From: Flavobacteriales bacterium
GTDB lineage: Bacteria > Bacteroidota > Bacteroidia > Flavobacteriales > Flavobacteriaceae
DNA length: 64,000 nt
Direction of reading: 5' to 3'
Assembly (NCBI GenBank): GCA_026993355.1
Contig: JALWTX010000008.1
Span: 169,014-233,013, forward strand
The notes under the pieces are model-generated. The model ran no database searches, was not told the origin of the DNA, and saw only the letters and a list, made by a program, of their open reading frames with translations. Positions 53,233 to 62,000 of this stretch are shown in pieces (the stretch's first letter is position 1; every line of letters starts with the position of its first letter). A program made the position numbers and the translations under genes.

Positions 53233-55083
53233 ATGCTTGAAAAAATTAAAAATACTTTGGTTACGGTAATAAATTTTGTGACCATTAGTTTTTGGAGTAT
53301 CACTTTTTTTATTTTATTGTTATTTTGGTTACAAACGCCTCATGCTGAATATGTAACGGGATTTGTCTACAGTTTTTCTATTCTGCTGTATTATTATTTT
53401 TTGCTCCTTATTTTGAGCTTGATTTTATCGCCGTTATTTAGCGCAAAATACCTTAAATATTTAATTATTGTTCCCAAAGTTGTCATAGATTCATTTTTGT
53501 TGGCCGATTATTTTGTCTTTAAAATTTATCGCTTTCATATTGATTTGCTGTTTTTAAAAATGATGATCCAAGATTTTAAAGGTATTGGGTTATCTCCTTT
53601 ACTGGTTATCATCAGTCTATTAGCATTTTTACTTGTGGTTGCCCTTAATTTCTGGTTGTTCAAATGGAGCATGAAACATCGGCTCTTAAAGTTGAAACCT
53701 TTGTTGATAACTATGGGCCTGTTTTTTTTATCAGGACAATTAATTCATATATGGGCCAATGACTACAAACAACGTTTTATCCAACAATATACACCTTATT
53801 TTCCCTATTATTTTCCTACAACTTCGTCTCATTTAATGGCGAAAATCAAACATAAATATGCTTTTTTGGTGCCGGATCCGATCGAAAAGCCAGCAGCAGA
53901 TTTTAAATCTTTAACCAATAGCCCAAAAACGCAAAATTTGTTTAAGTTTCCGCTACACGCGCCTATATATAAAGACACTCTAGAAAAGCGTCCTAACATC
54001 ATGATTATTGCTTTGGAAAGCTGGCGATCAGATTTTTTGAATCCCTCGGCTACGCCTTTTCTGGATAGTTTGGCGCAAGAAAATCTGAATTTTAAACATC
54101 ATTTTAGTAGTGGTAATGTAACGGTTTCGGGTATTTTTGGCATGCTCTATGGTTTGCATGCGGTTTATCTGCCTTTTGTACAAGCAAAAGTTATGGATTA
54201 CCCTGCCTTATTAACACAAGCCTTGCATCATCGACATTATAAATTGGGTGTTTATACGGCTTCTAATTTAGACCGTTTTTCTATTAAAGCCATGATGTTT
54301 CCACGTATAAAATCACCCAATTATGTTAATTATATGGGCGAAAGAGCCGATAAAAATGATGCGAAAGTAACCGCCCATCTTATGCAAGATTTGCAACAAA
54401 ATGATACTTTGCCGTGGTTTAAATTTTTCTTTTTGACCGCTTCACATCATCATTATTTTTATCCGCCTGAATATAATATATTCAAGCCGGTACCTGAAAA
54501 TAGCGAGGGATTTATTTTTAATAGAAATGCCGATCCCACCCCTTATATAAACGATTATAAAAATGCCCTGCGCTACGAAGATGATTTGGTCCGTAAGGTG
54601 ATTAAAGTTCTGAAACAAACCGGTCAGTATAATCATACATTAATTTTCATTACCGGAGACCATGGCGAGGAATTTAACGATAATCGACAGGCCTATTGGG
54701 GACATGGCAGTAATTATACCCGTTATCAAACACAAGTGCCGCTTATTGTTCATTTACCTTATCAATCGGTTAAAGGAGTGGTCAAACGTATGACAGGCCA
54801 TATAGATCTTGTGCCGACTATCTTAAAACATTTCTTAGGACTGCTTAATCCTTTGTCAGATTATACTTCGGGACAAGATTTATTAGATACGCTTCCACAT
54901 AAAGGTTTAATTTTGACCAGCTACAAAGACAAAGCTTATATAATAGGCAATAAGGTATATCAAACCGGGTTATTTGTTAAAAGTTACCATATAAATGATA
55001 TAACCAAAGAAAATAAGCAATATAATTACAAAGCTATAACCGATTTGCGACAAGAAGAAACACGCTTTTTGAAAAAACCTTAG
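53233..55083 (+). CDS. YejM/PbgA-like inner-membrane sulfatase-fold protein
   Basis: 616 residues. Five membrane helices in the first 180 residues, then a periplasmic alkaline-phosphatase-superfamily domain. The domain opens MIIALESWRSDFLNPSATPF near 259, continues HHFSSGNVTVSGIFGMLYGL near 295, and has TGDHGEEFND near 475 and WGHGSNYTRYQTQVPLI near 493. The layout and the SGNxTxxGIF-type motif resemble YejM/PbgA, which controls lipopolysaccharide supply in enterobacteria, and also LTA-synthase-type phosphoglycerol transferases. Candidate nucleophile residues are present (T or S in VTVSG) with intact DHGEE, so activity is plausible here. Role in outer-membrane assembly is inferred. Confidence 0.8.
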   Translation: MLEKIKNTLVTVINFVTISFWSITFFILLLFWLQTPHAEYVTGFVYSFSILLYYYFLLLILSLILSPLFSAKYLKYLIIVPKVVIDSFLLADYFVFKIYRFHIDLLFLKMMIQDFKGIGLSPLLVIISLLAFLLVVALNFWLFKWSMKHRLLKLKPLLITMGLFFLSGQLIHIWANDYKQRFIQQYTPYFPYYFPTTSSHLMAKIKHKYAFLVPDPIEKPAADFKSLTNSPKTQNLFKFPLHAPIYKDTLEKRPNIMIIALESWRSDFLNPSATPFLDSLAQENLNFKHHFSSGNVTVSGIFGMLYGLHAVYLPFVQAKVMDYPALLTQALHHRHYKLGVYTASNLDRFSIKAMMFPRIKSPNYVNYMGERADKNDAKVTAHLMQDLQQNDTLPWFKFFFLTASHHHYFYPPEYNIFKPVPENSEGFIFNRNADPTPYINDYKNALRYEDDLVRKVIKVLKQTGQYNHTLIFITGDHGEEFNDNRQAYWGHGSNYTRYQTQVPLIVHLPYQSVKGVVKRMTGHIDLVPTILKHFLGLLNPLSDYTSGQDLLDTLPHKGLILTSYKDKAYIIGNKVYQTGLFVKSYHINDITKENKQYNYKAITDLRQEETRFLKKP

Positions 55084-55100
55084 TGCCGGTAAGCTTCAAG

Positions 55101-55132
55101 TTTGACTTCCCTTTTTAAATGTTGTATCTTTG
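55101..55132 (+). promoter_or_regulatory. Promoter of the DUF1931 gene
   Basis: TTTG at 55101-55104, 20-base spacer, TATCTTTG at 55125-55132. It lies 18 bases after the upstream stop codon. The predicted leader is about 25 bases. Confidence 0.7.
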
Positions 55133-55162
55133 TCAAATATTAACCCAAAAATTAGAAAGAAT

Positions 55163-55612
55163 ATGTCATTAATTGGAGTATCAAAATTTGAGTCTTTTTT
55201 TAGAAAGGCAGGTAGTTTGGACATTGACAAATCAGATGTAAAAAGAATTTATGATTTTACAAACGAAGTCATTTACAGATTGCTTACAGTAGGTGTTAAA
55301 AACGCAAAACTTAACGGTCGTGACGTTTTATGGTACACCGATTTGCCTATAACTGAAGGTTTGGAGGCACAAATTAATGAGTTTAGAGAGCTTAATGAAG
55401 AGTTGGATTTAGAAGGTATTTTGGAAGCAATTACCAAAATGCCGCCCTTAAAATTAGCCATTGGTGAAGATGTTGAACAAGAATTGCCCAACATAGCCGG
55501 TGGTATTTTAGTGGCTTTAACCAAAACTTTTAAAACCATTGAGCCTAAACTCAAAAATCCGCAAACTTCCCATTGGGAAAAAGCCAAAGCTATTTTTGAA
55601 ACTTTATTATAA
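55163..55612 (+). CDS. DUF1931 histone-fold (pseudodimer) protein
   Basis: 149 residues from ATG 55163; an earlier TTG at 55130 overlaps the -7 box. I recognise the DUF1931 family, whose members from Aquifex and Thermus have a crystal structure with two histone folds in one chain. The first half reads as a histone fold: a short helix (KFESFFRKAG), the long central helix (SDVKRIYDFTNEVIYRLLTV) and the AKLNGRDVLWYTDLPIT segment, equivalent to histone loop 2 and helix 3. The second half (LEGILEAITK, then IAGGILVALTKTFKTIEPKL) would be the second fold. DNA binding is not demonstrated from sequence. It is a single-gene unit with its own promoter and terminator. Confidence 0.85.
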   Translation: MSLIGVSKFESFFRKAGSLDIDKSDVKRIYDFTNEVIYRLLTVGVKNAKLNGRDVLWYTDLPITEGLEAQINEFRELNEELDLEGILEAITKMPPLKLAIGEDVEQELPNIAGGILVALTKTFKTIEPKLKNPQTSHWEKAKAIFETLL

Positions 55613-55634
55613 TGATGTGTTCAAACTAACTTTT

Positions 55635-55665
55635 AGCCAAAGTGCCGCCGGTACTTTGGCTTTTT
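55635..55665 (+). terminator. Rho-independent terminator after the DUF1931 gene
   Basis: AGCCAAAGTGCC pairs with GGTACTTTGGCT (one G-T wobble), three-base loop, then five T. Very stable, so the DUF1931 gene is monocistronic. Confidence 0.85.
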
Positions 55666-55691
55666 AATAAGTCATTTAAAAACTAAAAAAT

Positions 55692-56645
55692 ATGGAAACT
55701 AAAAATTTACCCGAAGGTTTATACGCTAAAATCAACACCTCAAAAGGCCCGGTTTTAGTCAAATTGGAACAAGAAAAAGCCCCCGGTACAGTCGCTAATT
55801 TTGTGGCACTGGCTGAAGGTAATCATCCCAATGTGGCTGAGGAACATAAAGGCAAAAAGTATTATGACGGTTTAACTTTTCACCGGGTGATCGATAATTT
55901 TATGATTCAAGGTGGCGATCCTACCGGCACCGGTGCCGGCGGACCGGGTTATAAATTTGATGATGAAATTCACCCGGATTTAAAACATGATGGTCCCGGC
56001 GTATTGTCTATGGCTAATGCCGGACCGGGCACCAATGGCAGTCAGTTTTTTATTACCCATGAAGCCACCCCTTGGTTGGATGGAAAACATACGGTTTTCG
56101 GAAAAGTGGTTGAAGGGCAAGATGTGGTAAATAGCATCGCGCAAGGCGATAAAATTGAAAATGTTGAAATAGTGCGTGTGGGTGATAAAGCCGAAAAATT
56201 TGATGCGCCCGAAACCTTTAAACAATTTAACAATGCCAAAGAAGAAAGAGCTAAAAAAGCCAAAGAAGCAGCAGAAGCCGAATTGAATAAATTAGCCGAA
56301 GGTTTTGACAAAACAGCATCTGGTTTGCGTTACAAAATTACCCATAAAAGCAACAGTGGTAAAAAACCACAAAAGGGTAAAAATGTCGCTGTTCATTATG
56401 TGGGAAAACTAGCAGATGGGACTGTTTTTGACAATTCGTATGGACGTGGCGAACCTATTGAGTTTCCTGTCGGCGTAGGTCATGTCATTCCGGGATGGGA
56501 CGAAGGTATTCAACTCTTGGAAGAAGGCGATAAAGCAACTTTGGTTATCCCTGCCTATTTGGCTTATGGCGAAGCAGGTGCTGGTGGTGTTATTCCGCCC
56601 AATGCAAACTTGGTATTTGATGTAGAGCTGGTAAAAGCGCAATAA
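55692..56645 (+). CDS. Dual-family peptidylprolyl isomerase: cyclophilin-FKBP fusion
   Basis: 317 residues with two unrelated isomerase domains in one chain. Residues 1-170 are a cyclophilin: [39 protein letters not shown] (two stretches) and [12 protein letters not shown]. An Ala/Glu/Lys-rich helical linker covers about 178-203. Residues 205-317 are an [41 protein letters not shown] and [19 protein letters not shown]. No signal peptide, so cytosolic. Such cyclophilin-first fusions have been described from Flavobacterium and a few other microbes. It is flanked by strong terminators on both sides. Confidence 0.95.
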   Translation: METKNLPEGLYAKINTSKGPVLVKLEQEKAPGTVANFVALAEGNHPNVAEEHKGKKYYDGLTFHRVIDNFMIQGGDPTGTGAGGPGYKFDDEIHPDLKHDGPGVLSMANAGPGTNGSQFFITHEATPWLDGKHTVFGKVVEGQDVVNSIAQGDKIENVEIVRVGDKAEKFDAPETFKQFNNAKEERAKKAKEAAEAELNKLAEGFDKTASGLRYKITHKSNSGKKPQKGKNVAVHYVGKLADGTVFDNSYGRGEPIEFPVGVGHVIPGWDEGIQLLEEGDKATLVIPAYLAYGEAGAGGVIPPNANLVFDVELVKAQ

Positions 56646-56664
56646 TGAATTATTTTTATAAACA

Positions 56665-56692
56665 AAAAAAGCGCCGGTTTGCGGCGCTTTTT
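56665..56692. terminator. Convergent terminator between the immunophilin and glutamine synthetase genes
   Basis: GCGCCG, loop GTTTG, CGGCGC, flanked by A and T runs on both sides, so it works in both directions. It is by far the most GC-rich hairpin in the window. Confidence 0.85.
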
Positions 56693-56695
56693 GGT

Positions 56696-58879
56696 TTAAC
56701 GGGTAAATAAAATTTCTCTGTATTTGGTAAGTGGCCATATTTCATCATCCACACGCATCTCTAGTTGGTCTGTATATTTTCTAATTTTATCAAATATAGG
56801 TTTTATTTCATGGGCTAGGACTTGTGCTTTGTCTTCTAAGTCTAAAGCATCGATAGCGGCAACTTTTTGTCGCATTTCCCGAACCAATTTTGTGAGATTC
56901 TCAATATCGGCACTAACCTCTTTTAATTGTCTTAAAGCTTCATGGCTAAACTGGCCGTTTTCCGTACTTTCTAATTTCTGCAAGTCATTGATGAGTTGCG
57001 CCAATTTTTGTTGGTATCGAAAAGCTGCAGGTACAATATGATTCATGGTTAAATCGGCCAAAACACCGGCTTCAATGAGTATTTTCATCACATATTGGTC
57101 TAATTCCACTTCATATTTAGCTTGCAATTCACGTTCGTTTAACACACCGGTTTCTGCGAAAATATTTTTAGCTTTTTTAGTTGTATATACTTTAAGCGCA
57201 TCCGGTGTGGTTTGGGCATTACTTAAGCCTCTCTTTTTAGCCTCTTTTTCCCATTCTTTGCTATAGCCGTCGCCTTCAAACAAAATACGCTCAGATTGTT
57301 TGATATATTCTCTCAAAACATTAAATATAGCTTCATCTTTTTTCAAGTCTTTTTGCGCTATCATTTGGTCCACTTCTTTTTTGAAGTCTCTGAGTTGTTT
57401 GGCAACAATCATATTTAAAACCATCATGGGGTTACCGGTATTGGCCGATGAACCAACAGCTCTAAACTCAAACCGGTTGCCGGTAAAAGCAAATGGTGAG
57501 GTACGGTTACGGTCGGTATTATCCAAAAGAATTTCAGGTATTTTGCCAACGACATTTAATTTTAAATCTGTTTTTTCTTTTGGTGATAATTTTCCATCGG
57601 TTACTTGTTTCAGTTCTTTCAAAACCTGAGTGAGTTGTTCACCAATAAATACGGAAATAATGGCAGGCGGGGCTTCATTAGCACCTAAGCGGTGGTCGTT
57701 ACCGGCCGAGGCAATAGCGGCTCTTAAAAGTTCTTCATAATCATTGACCGCCTTAATGGTGTTAATAAAATAAACCAAAAATTCTAAATTTTTCATGGGG
57801 GTTTTGCCCGGACTGAGTAAATTAATACCGGTGTCTGTCATCATAGACCAATTGTTGTGTTTGCCCGAACCATTAATACCGGCAAAAGGTTTTTCATGCA
57901 ACAACACTTCAAAATTATGTTTCCGGGCTATTTTTGTCATAATGTCCATTAAAAGCGAATTGTGATCGACAGACAAATTGGCTTCTTCAAAAACTGGGGC
58001 TAACTCAAACTGATTGGGGGCAACCTCGTTATGACGCGTTTTAACCGGAATGCCCAGTTTTAAGCTTTCTATTTCAAGTTCTCGCATAAAAGCCATAACA
58101 CGTTCCGGAATGGAACCGAAATAATGATCGTCTAATTGTTGTCCTCGGGCCGGTGGATGTCCGGTTAAAGTCCGGCCGGTCATAACCAAATCGGGGCGTG
58201 ATTTGTATAGGGCTTTGTCTATTAAAAAATATTCTTGTTCCCAACCCAGTGTAGCAATCACTTTATGGACATCTCGATGAAAATAGCGTGATACGGCAGT
58301 GGCTGCTTTGTCTAAACTTTGCAAGGAACGCAGGAGGGGTGTTTTAATATCCAAGGCTTCTCCCGTGTAGGATACAAATACAGTGGGAATACACAAAGTA
58401 GTTCCGTATATAAAGGCCGGTGAGGAGGGGTCCCAAGCAGTATAACCGCGGGCTTCAAAGGTATTTCTAATTCCGCCGTTTGGAAAACTGGAAGCATCCG
58501 GTTCTTGTTGTACCAGTTGTGAGCCGCTGAATTTTTCTAAAATACGGCCATCGGGCGATAATTCAAAAAAAGAGTCATGTTTTTCGGCTGTTGCGCCGGT
58601 AAGGGGTTGAAACCAATGGGTGTAATGGGTGGCACCATTGTTAATGGCCCAATTTTTCATGCCGGCAGCAATTTGATCTGCTATATTCCGATCAATTTTT
58701 TGTCCTTTTTCTATAGCCTGCATAACAGCTTGGTAAGCATTTTTATCCAAGTAATGCTCCATGGCTTTTTGATTGAAAACATTTTTTCCAAAAATTTCGG
58801 TTCTTTTGGATACCGGCTTAACTTTAAGGGGGTTTCTCCTAAAAGTTTCTTTAATGGCGTCAAATCTTATTTTAGGCAT
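56696..58879 (-). CDS. glnN: Glutamine synthetase type III
   Basis: Makes glutamine from glutamate and ammonia. 727 residues, the length of the large GSIII form and not the 470-residue GSI. Family features include the N-terminal FGKNVFNQKAMEHYL, GWEQEYFLIDKALY, RHNEVAPNQFELAPVFEEAN, NGSGKHNNWSM near 336, GANEAPPAIISVFIG and NRTSPFAFTGNRFEFRAVGS (separate stretches). GSIII is common in Bacteroidetes. The promoter candidate TACATTTG lies at 58909-58902 on the minus strand. No PII or GlnR-type neighbour. Confidence 0.97.
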   Translation of the reverse strand: MPKIRFDAIKETFRRNPLKVKPVSKRTEIFGKNVFNQKAMEHYLDKNAYQAVMQAIEKGQKIDRNIADQIAAGMKNWAINNGATHYTHWFQPLTGATAEKHDSFFELSPDGRILEKFSGSQLVQQEPDASSFPNGGIRNTFEARGYTAWDPSSPAFIYGTTLCIPTVFVSYTGEALDIKTPLLRSLQSLDKAATAVSRYFHRDVHKVIATLGWEQEYFLIDKALYKSRPDLVMTGRTLTGHPPARGQQLDDHYFGSIPERVMAFMRELEIESLKLGIPVKTRHNEVAPNQFELAPVFEEANLSVDHNSLLMDIMTKIARKHNFEVLLHEKPFAGINGSGKHNNWSMMTDTGINLLSPGKTPMKNLEFLVYFINTIKAVNDYEELLRAAIASAGNDHRLGANEAPPAIISVFIGEQLTQVLKELKQVTDGKLSPKEKTDLKLNVVGKIPEILLDNTDRNRTSPFAFTGNRFEFRAVGSSANTGNPMMVLNMIVAKQLRDFKKEVDQMIAQKDLKKDEAIFNVLREYIKQSERILFEGDGYSKEWEKEAKKRGLSNAQTTPDALKVYTTKKAKNIFAETGVLNERELQAKYEVELDQYVMKILIEAGVLADLTMNHIVPAAFRYQQKLAQLINDLQKLESTENGQFSHEALRQLKEVSADIENLTKLVREMRQKVAAIDALDLEDKAQVLAHEIKPIFDKIRKYTDQLEMRVDDEIWPLTKYREILFTR

Positions 58880-58901
58880 AGGTTAAATCTTTAAATTTAT
58901 G

Positions 58902-58909
58902 CAAATGTA
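58902..58909 (-). promoter_or_regulatory. Predicted -7 box for glutamine synthetase III
   Basis: TACATTTG on the minus strand matches TAnnTTTG, 22 bases before the ATG. No -33 element at normal spacing, so it may need an activator. Confidence 0.4.
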
Positions 58910-59023
58910 TAAAAAATACCCTTAACTTTATAGGGGTGTTGCCTAAATTATCTATTTCTTTTTGACTTGAAGTGACTTTTTTAATAAAGTAATTAATATT
59001 ACGCTCATTTTCAAAAAAAATTA

Positions 59024-59065
59024 TAATTTTGTAGATTATTTTTTAAAGATAAGAAAGCTTATCTT
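59024..59065 (+). promoter_or_regulatory. -7 box and leader hairpin before the 1627-residue secreted protein
   Basis: TAATTTTG at 59024-59031 matches TAnnTTTG. Just downstream AAGATAAG (59046-59053), loop AAAG, CTTATCTT (59058-59065) is a perfect eight-pair inverted repeat in the predicted 5' leader, 31 bases before the ATG. It could be an operator or an mRNA stem. Confidence 0.45.
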
Positions 59066-59096
59066 CAAAAAGAATACAAACAAAACAAACAAACTT

Positions 59097-62000
59097 ATGA
59101 AAAGAAAAATTACTATTTTATTTATTTTTCTTTCTTTAACCGGTTTTAGTCAAATAAAATTAGGTGGCAGAAAGGGACAGAAAGTATTTACATCAAATAC
59201 AACTCGTAAGTCAACGGTAAAACCAAAGTTTAAAAAAGCAGATTTTTTCAGGGTTTCACCACCTTTGATCGAGATGATTAAGCAAGCCCGTTCAAATCAT
59301 CATTCAGTAGAGGGAGATAAAGGAGAGAAAAACAAAGAAAATGAATGGCATCCTAGAGTAATTAATAATGGCTTACATCATCGTGATCCATTATCGTCTA
59401 AGCAGAAAAATTATAGAAGTACTTTAGCTGTTGCGATCAATAATTTGATAGATTTTGATGGCGTCGACAACATTGATAGGGTGGCTCCACCGGACACTCA
59501 AGGCGATGTTAATGGTAGTTATTATATCCAATGTGTTAATAATCATACGGTGATTAAAGACCGGAATGGCAATGATGTGGTGTCTGCTTTTCCTACCTCA
59601 GATTTTTGGCAAGGGACGCAATTCGCCGATCGTAATGACGGCGATCCGGTTATCCTGTGGGATGAAAATGCCCAACGTTGGTTAGTAACGCAGTTTTATG
59701 TGCCACTTGGAGGAAACACTAATTATCTTTTAATTGCTGTTTCCAAAACAGATGACCCGACCGGACAATATTACCAATATGGTTTTAGTTATGGCACCGA
59801 TATGCCCGATTATCCCAAATGGGCTATTTGGCCCGATGCTTATTATATGGGGGCTAATGGTTTCGATAAGGACAGTAATTATATTGGGGTTTATGTTTCT
59901 GCCTTCGACAGAGATAAAATGCTGCAAGGTGATCCGAATGCAGGCGTGGTAACCTTTGGCCCCGATGCCAACCTTTGGTCTATTTTTCCGGCTGATGCCG
60001 ATGCCTTTCCGGCTTATGGTACACCATGCCCTTTTGTTGCGGATCAATATCAATATACAACAGGTAATAATAAAGTTTATTTATATGATTTTCATGTAGA
60101 TTGGACCACGCCATCAAATTCTACTTTTATCGCTAATACGACTTTGACGGTAGCAGATTATGGCGTTTTTGGCAGTGATGCGAATGTACCACAACCGGGT
60201 GTTGCCCAAAAATTAGATCTTTTGGAATCCAGAATTATGTATCGTCCCTATTTCAGACATTTCAATGATCATGAATCTATAGTCATGACCCGGACGGTAG
60301 ATGATGGCGGTGTAGCTGCCATTCGTTGGTACGAATTTAGAAATACCGGAAATGGCTGGAATGTTTATCAGCAAGGGACCTATAATCCCGGTGATGGTTT
60401 GTGGCGGTGGATGCCTTCTATTGCGATGAACCAAAATGGGGATATTAGCATCGCTTATTCTGTGTCTGATGGAAATAACAAATTTCCTTCTATCCGGGCG
60501 GTGGCGCGTTATGCAGATGATCCTTTAGGGCAAATGACGAGCAATGAAATAGAGCTATATACCGGTAATGCGTCACAAGATGGCGTTTCTCGATGGGGCG
60601 ACTACGCAATGGTAAGTGTCGATCCGGATGGGAAGTCTTTTTGGTTTACCAGCGAATATACTACGGGTAATTGGAATTGGCGAACACGTATTATTCATTA
60701 TGAGTTGCCGCCCAAATGTTCTTATCCGGCAACACAAGCATCTAACTTACAAACTAATGTGCAAGGCGATACCCAAATAGATTTAACTTGGACACGTGGT
60801 GATGGAGATAAGGTGATTGTTTTAGCCAAAGCCAATGCGGCAGTCGATAGCAATCCGGTTGACGGAACTGCATATAATGCCAATGCAAACTTTGGTTCCG
60901 GCGATCAAATCGGTACGGGTAATTATGTTGTATATGTTGGCACAGGTGCCTCTGTAAGTGTGACAGGTTTAACGCCAAGTACAACTTACAATTTTGCCGT
61001 TTATGAATTTAATGCCACAGATTATTGTTATTTAACCCCGGGTATAACAGCACAAGACAAAACATATGGCATTCCTGATGTGGTGACGCAAAGTATGCTT
61101 CAAGTCAATGATACCGATGCAGTAGGACAAGGTGAAGTATTGGCAGATAATGGGGCTAATGTGACTGAACGAGGCTTGTGCTGGGGCACCACGCCAAACC
61201 CCGACATTACGGGTACACATGCAGCAAATGGAAGCGGTATCGGAAGCTATACGGTAAATATAACAGGTTTAACCATAAATACGACTTATTATGTAAGAGC
61301 TTATGCAACCAATGCATATGGAACAGCTTATGGAAGTAATGTGAGTTTTGTTACCGGTTGTGCAAATCCTATTTCTGATATACCGTATTTAGAAAATTTT
61401 GATGTATGGAATACTTCTAATCCGGGAACGTCTTGTACGGCAGATGGATCAGTAATATTAGAAGATTGCTGGGAAAATGTTACCGGTGATGATAGCGACT
61501 GGGATGTTTGGTCAGGTTCTACACCAAGTGCTGGTACAGGTCCAAGCGATGATGCCAATGGTGGTGGAAATTATATTTATTTGGAAGCATCCGGATGCTT
61601 GAACAAAACCGCTTCCATATTGACACCGCATTTTGATTTTACTAATGTTGCCAATCCGTTTATGACGTTTTTTGCGCATATGTATGGGGCAGACATGGGT
61701 GAATTAGATGTATATTATTCTACGGATGATGGCCAAACTTGGACTTCATTAGGATATATAGCCGGAGACCAAGGAAATCAATGGTTGCGGTATGGTGCTA
61801 ATTTGGGGAGTCTGGCAGGCCAAAACAATGTACAATTTAAATTTACAGGTATAACCGGCAATGATTATAGATCTGATATTGCATTAGACAATTTTGTTAT
61901 TAAAGATTACACGCCACCGGCTGATTATTGTACCTCAAATGGGAATATGGATTATAATACAGCTATCACGCAAGTTAATTTTAATCAAATTAGTAATAAC

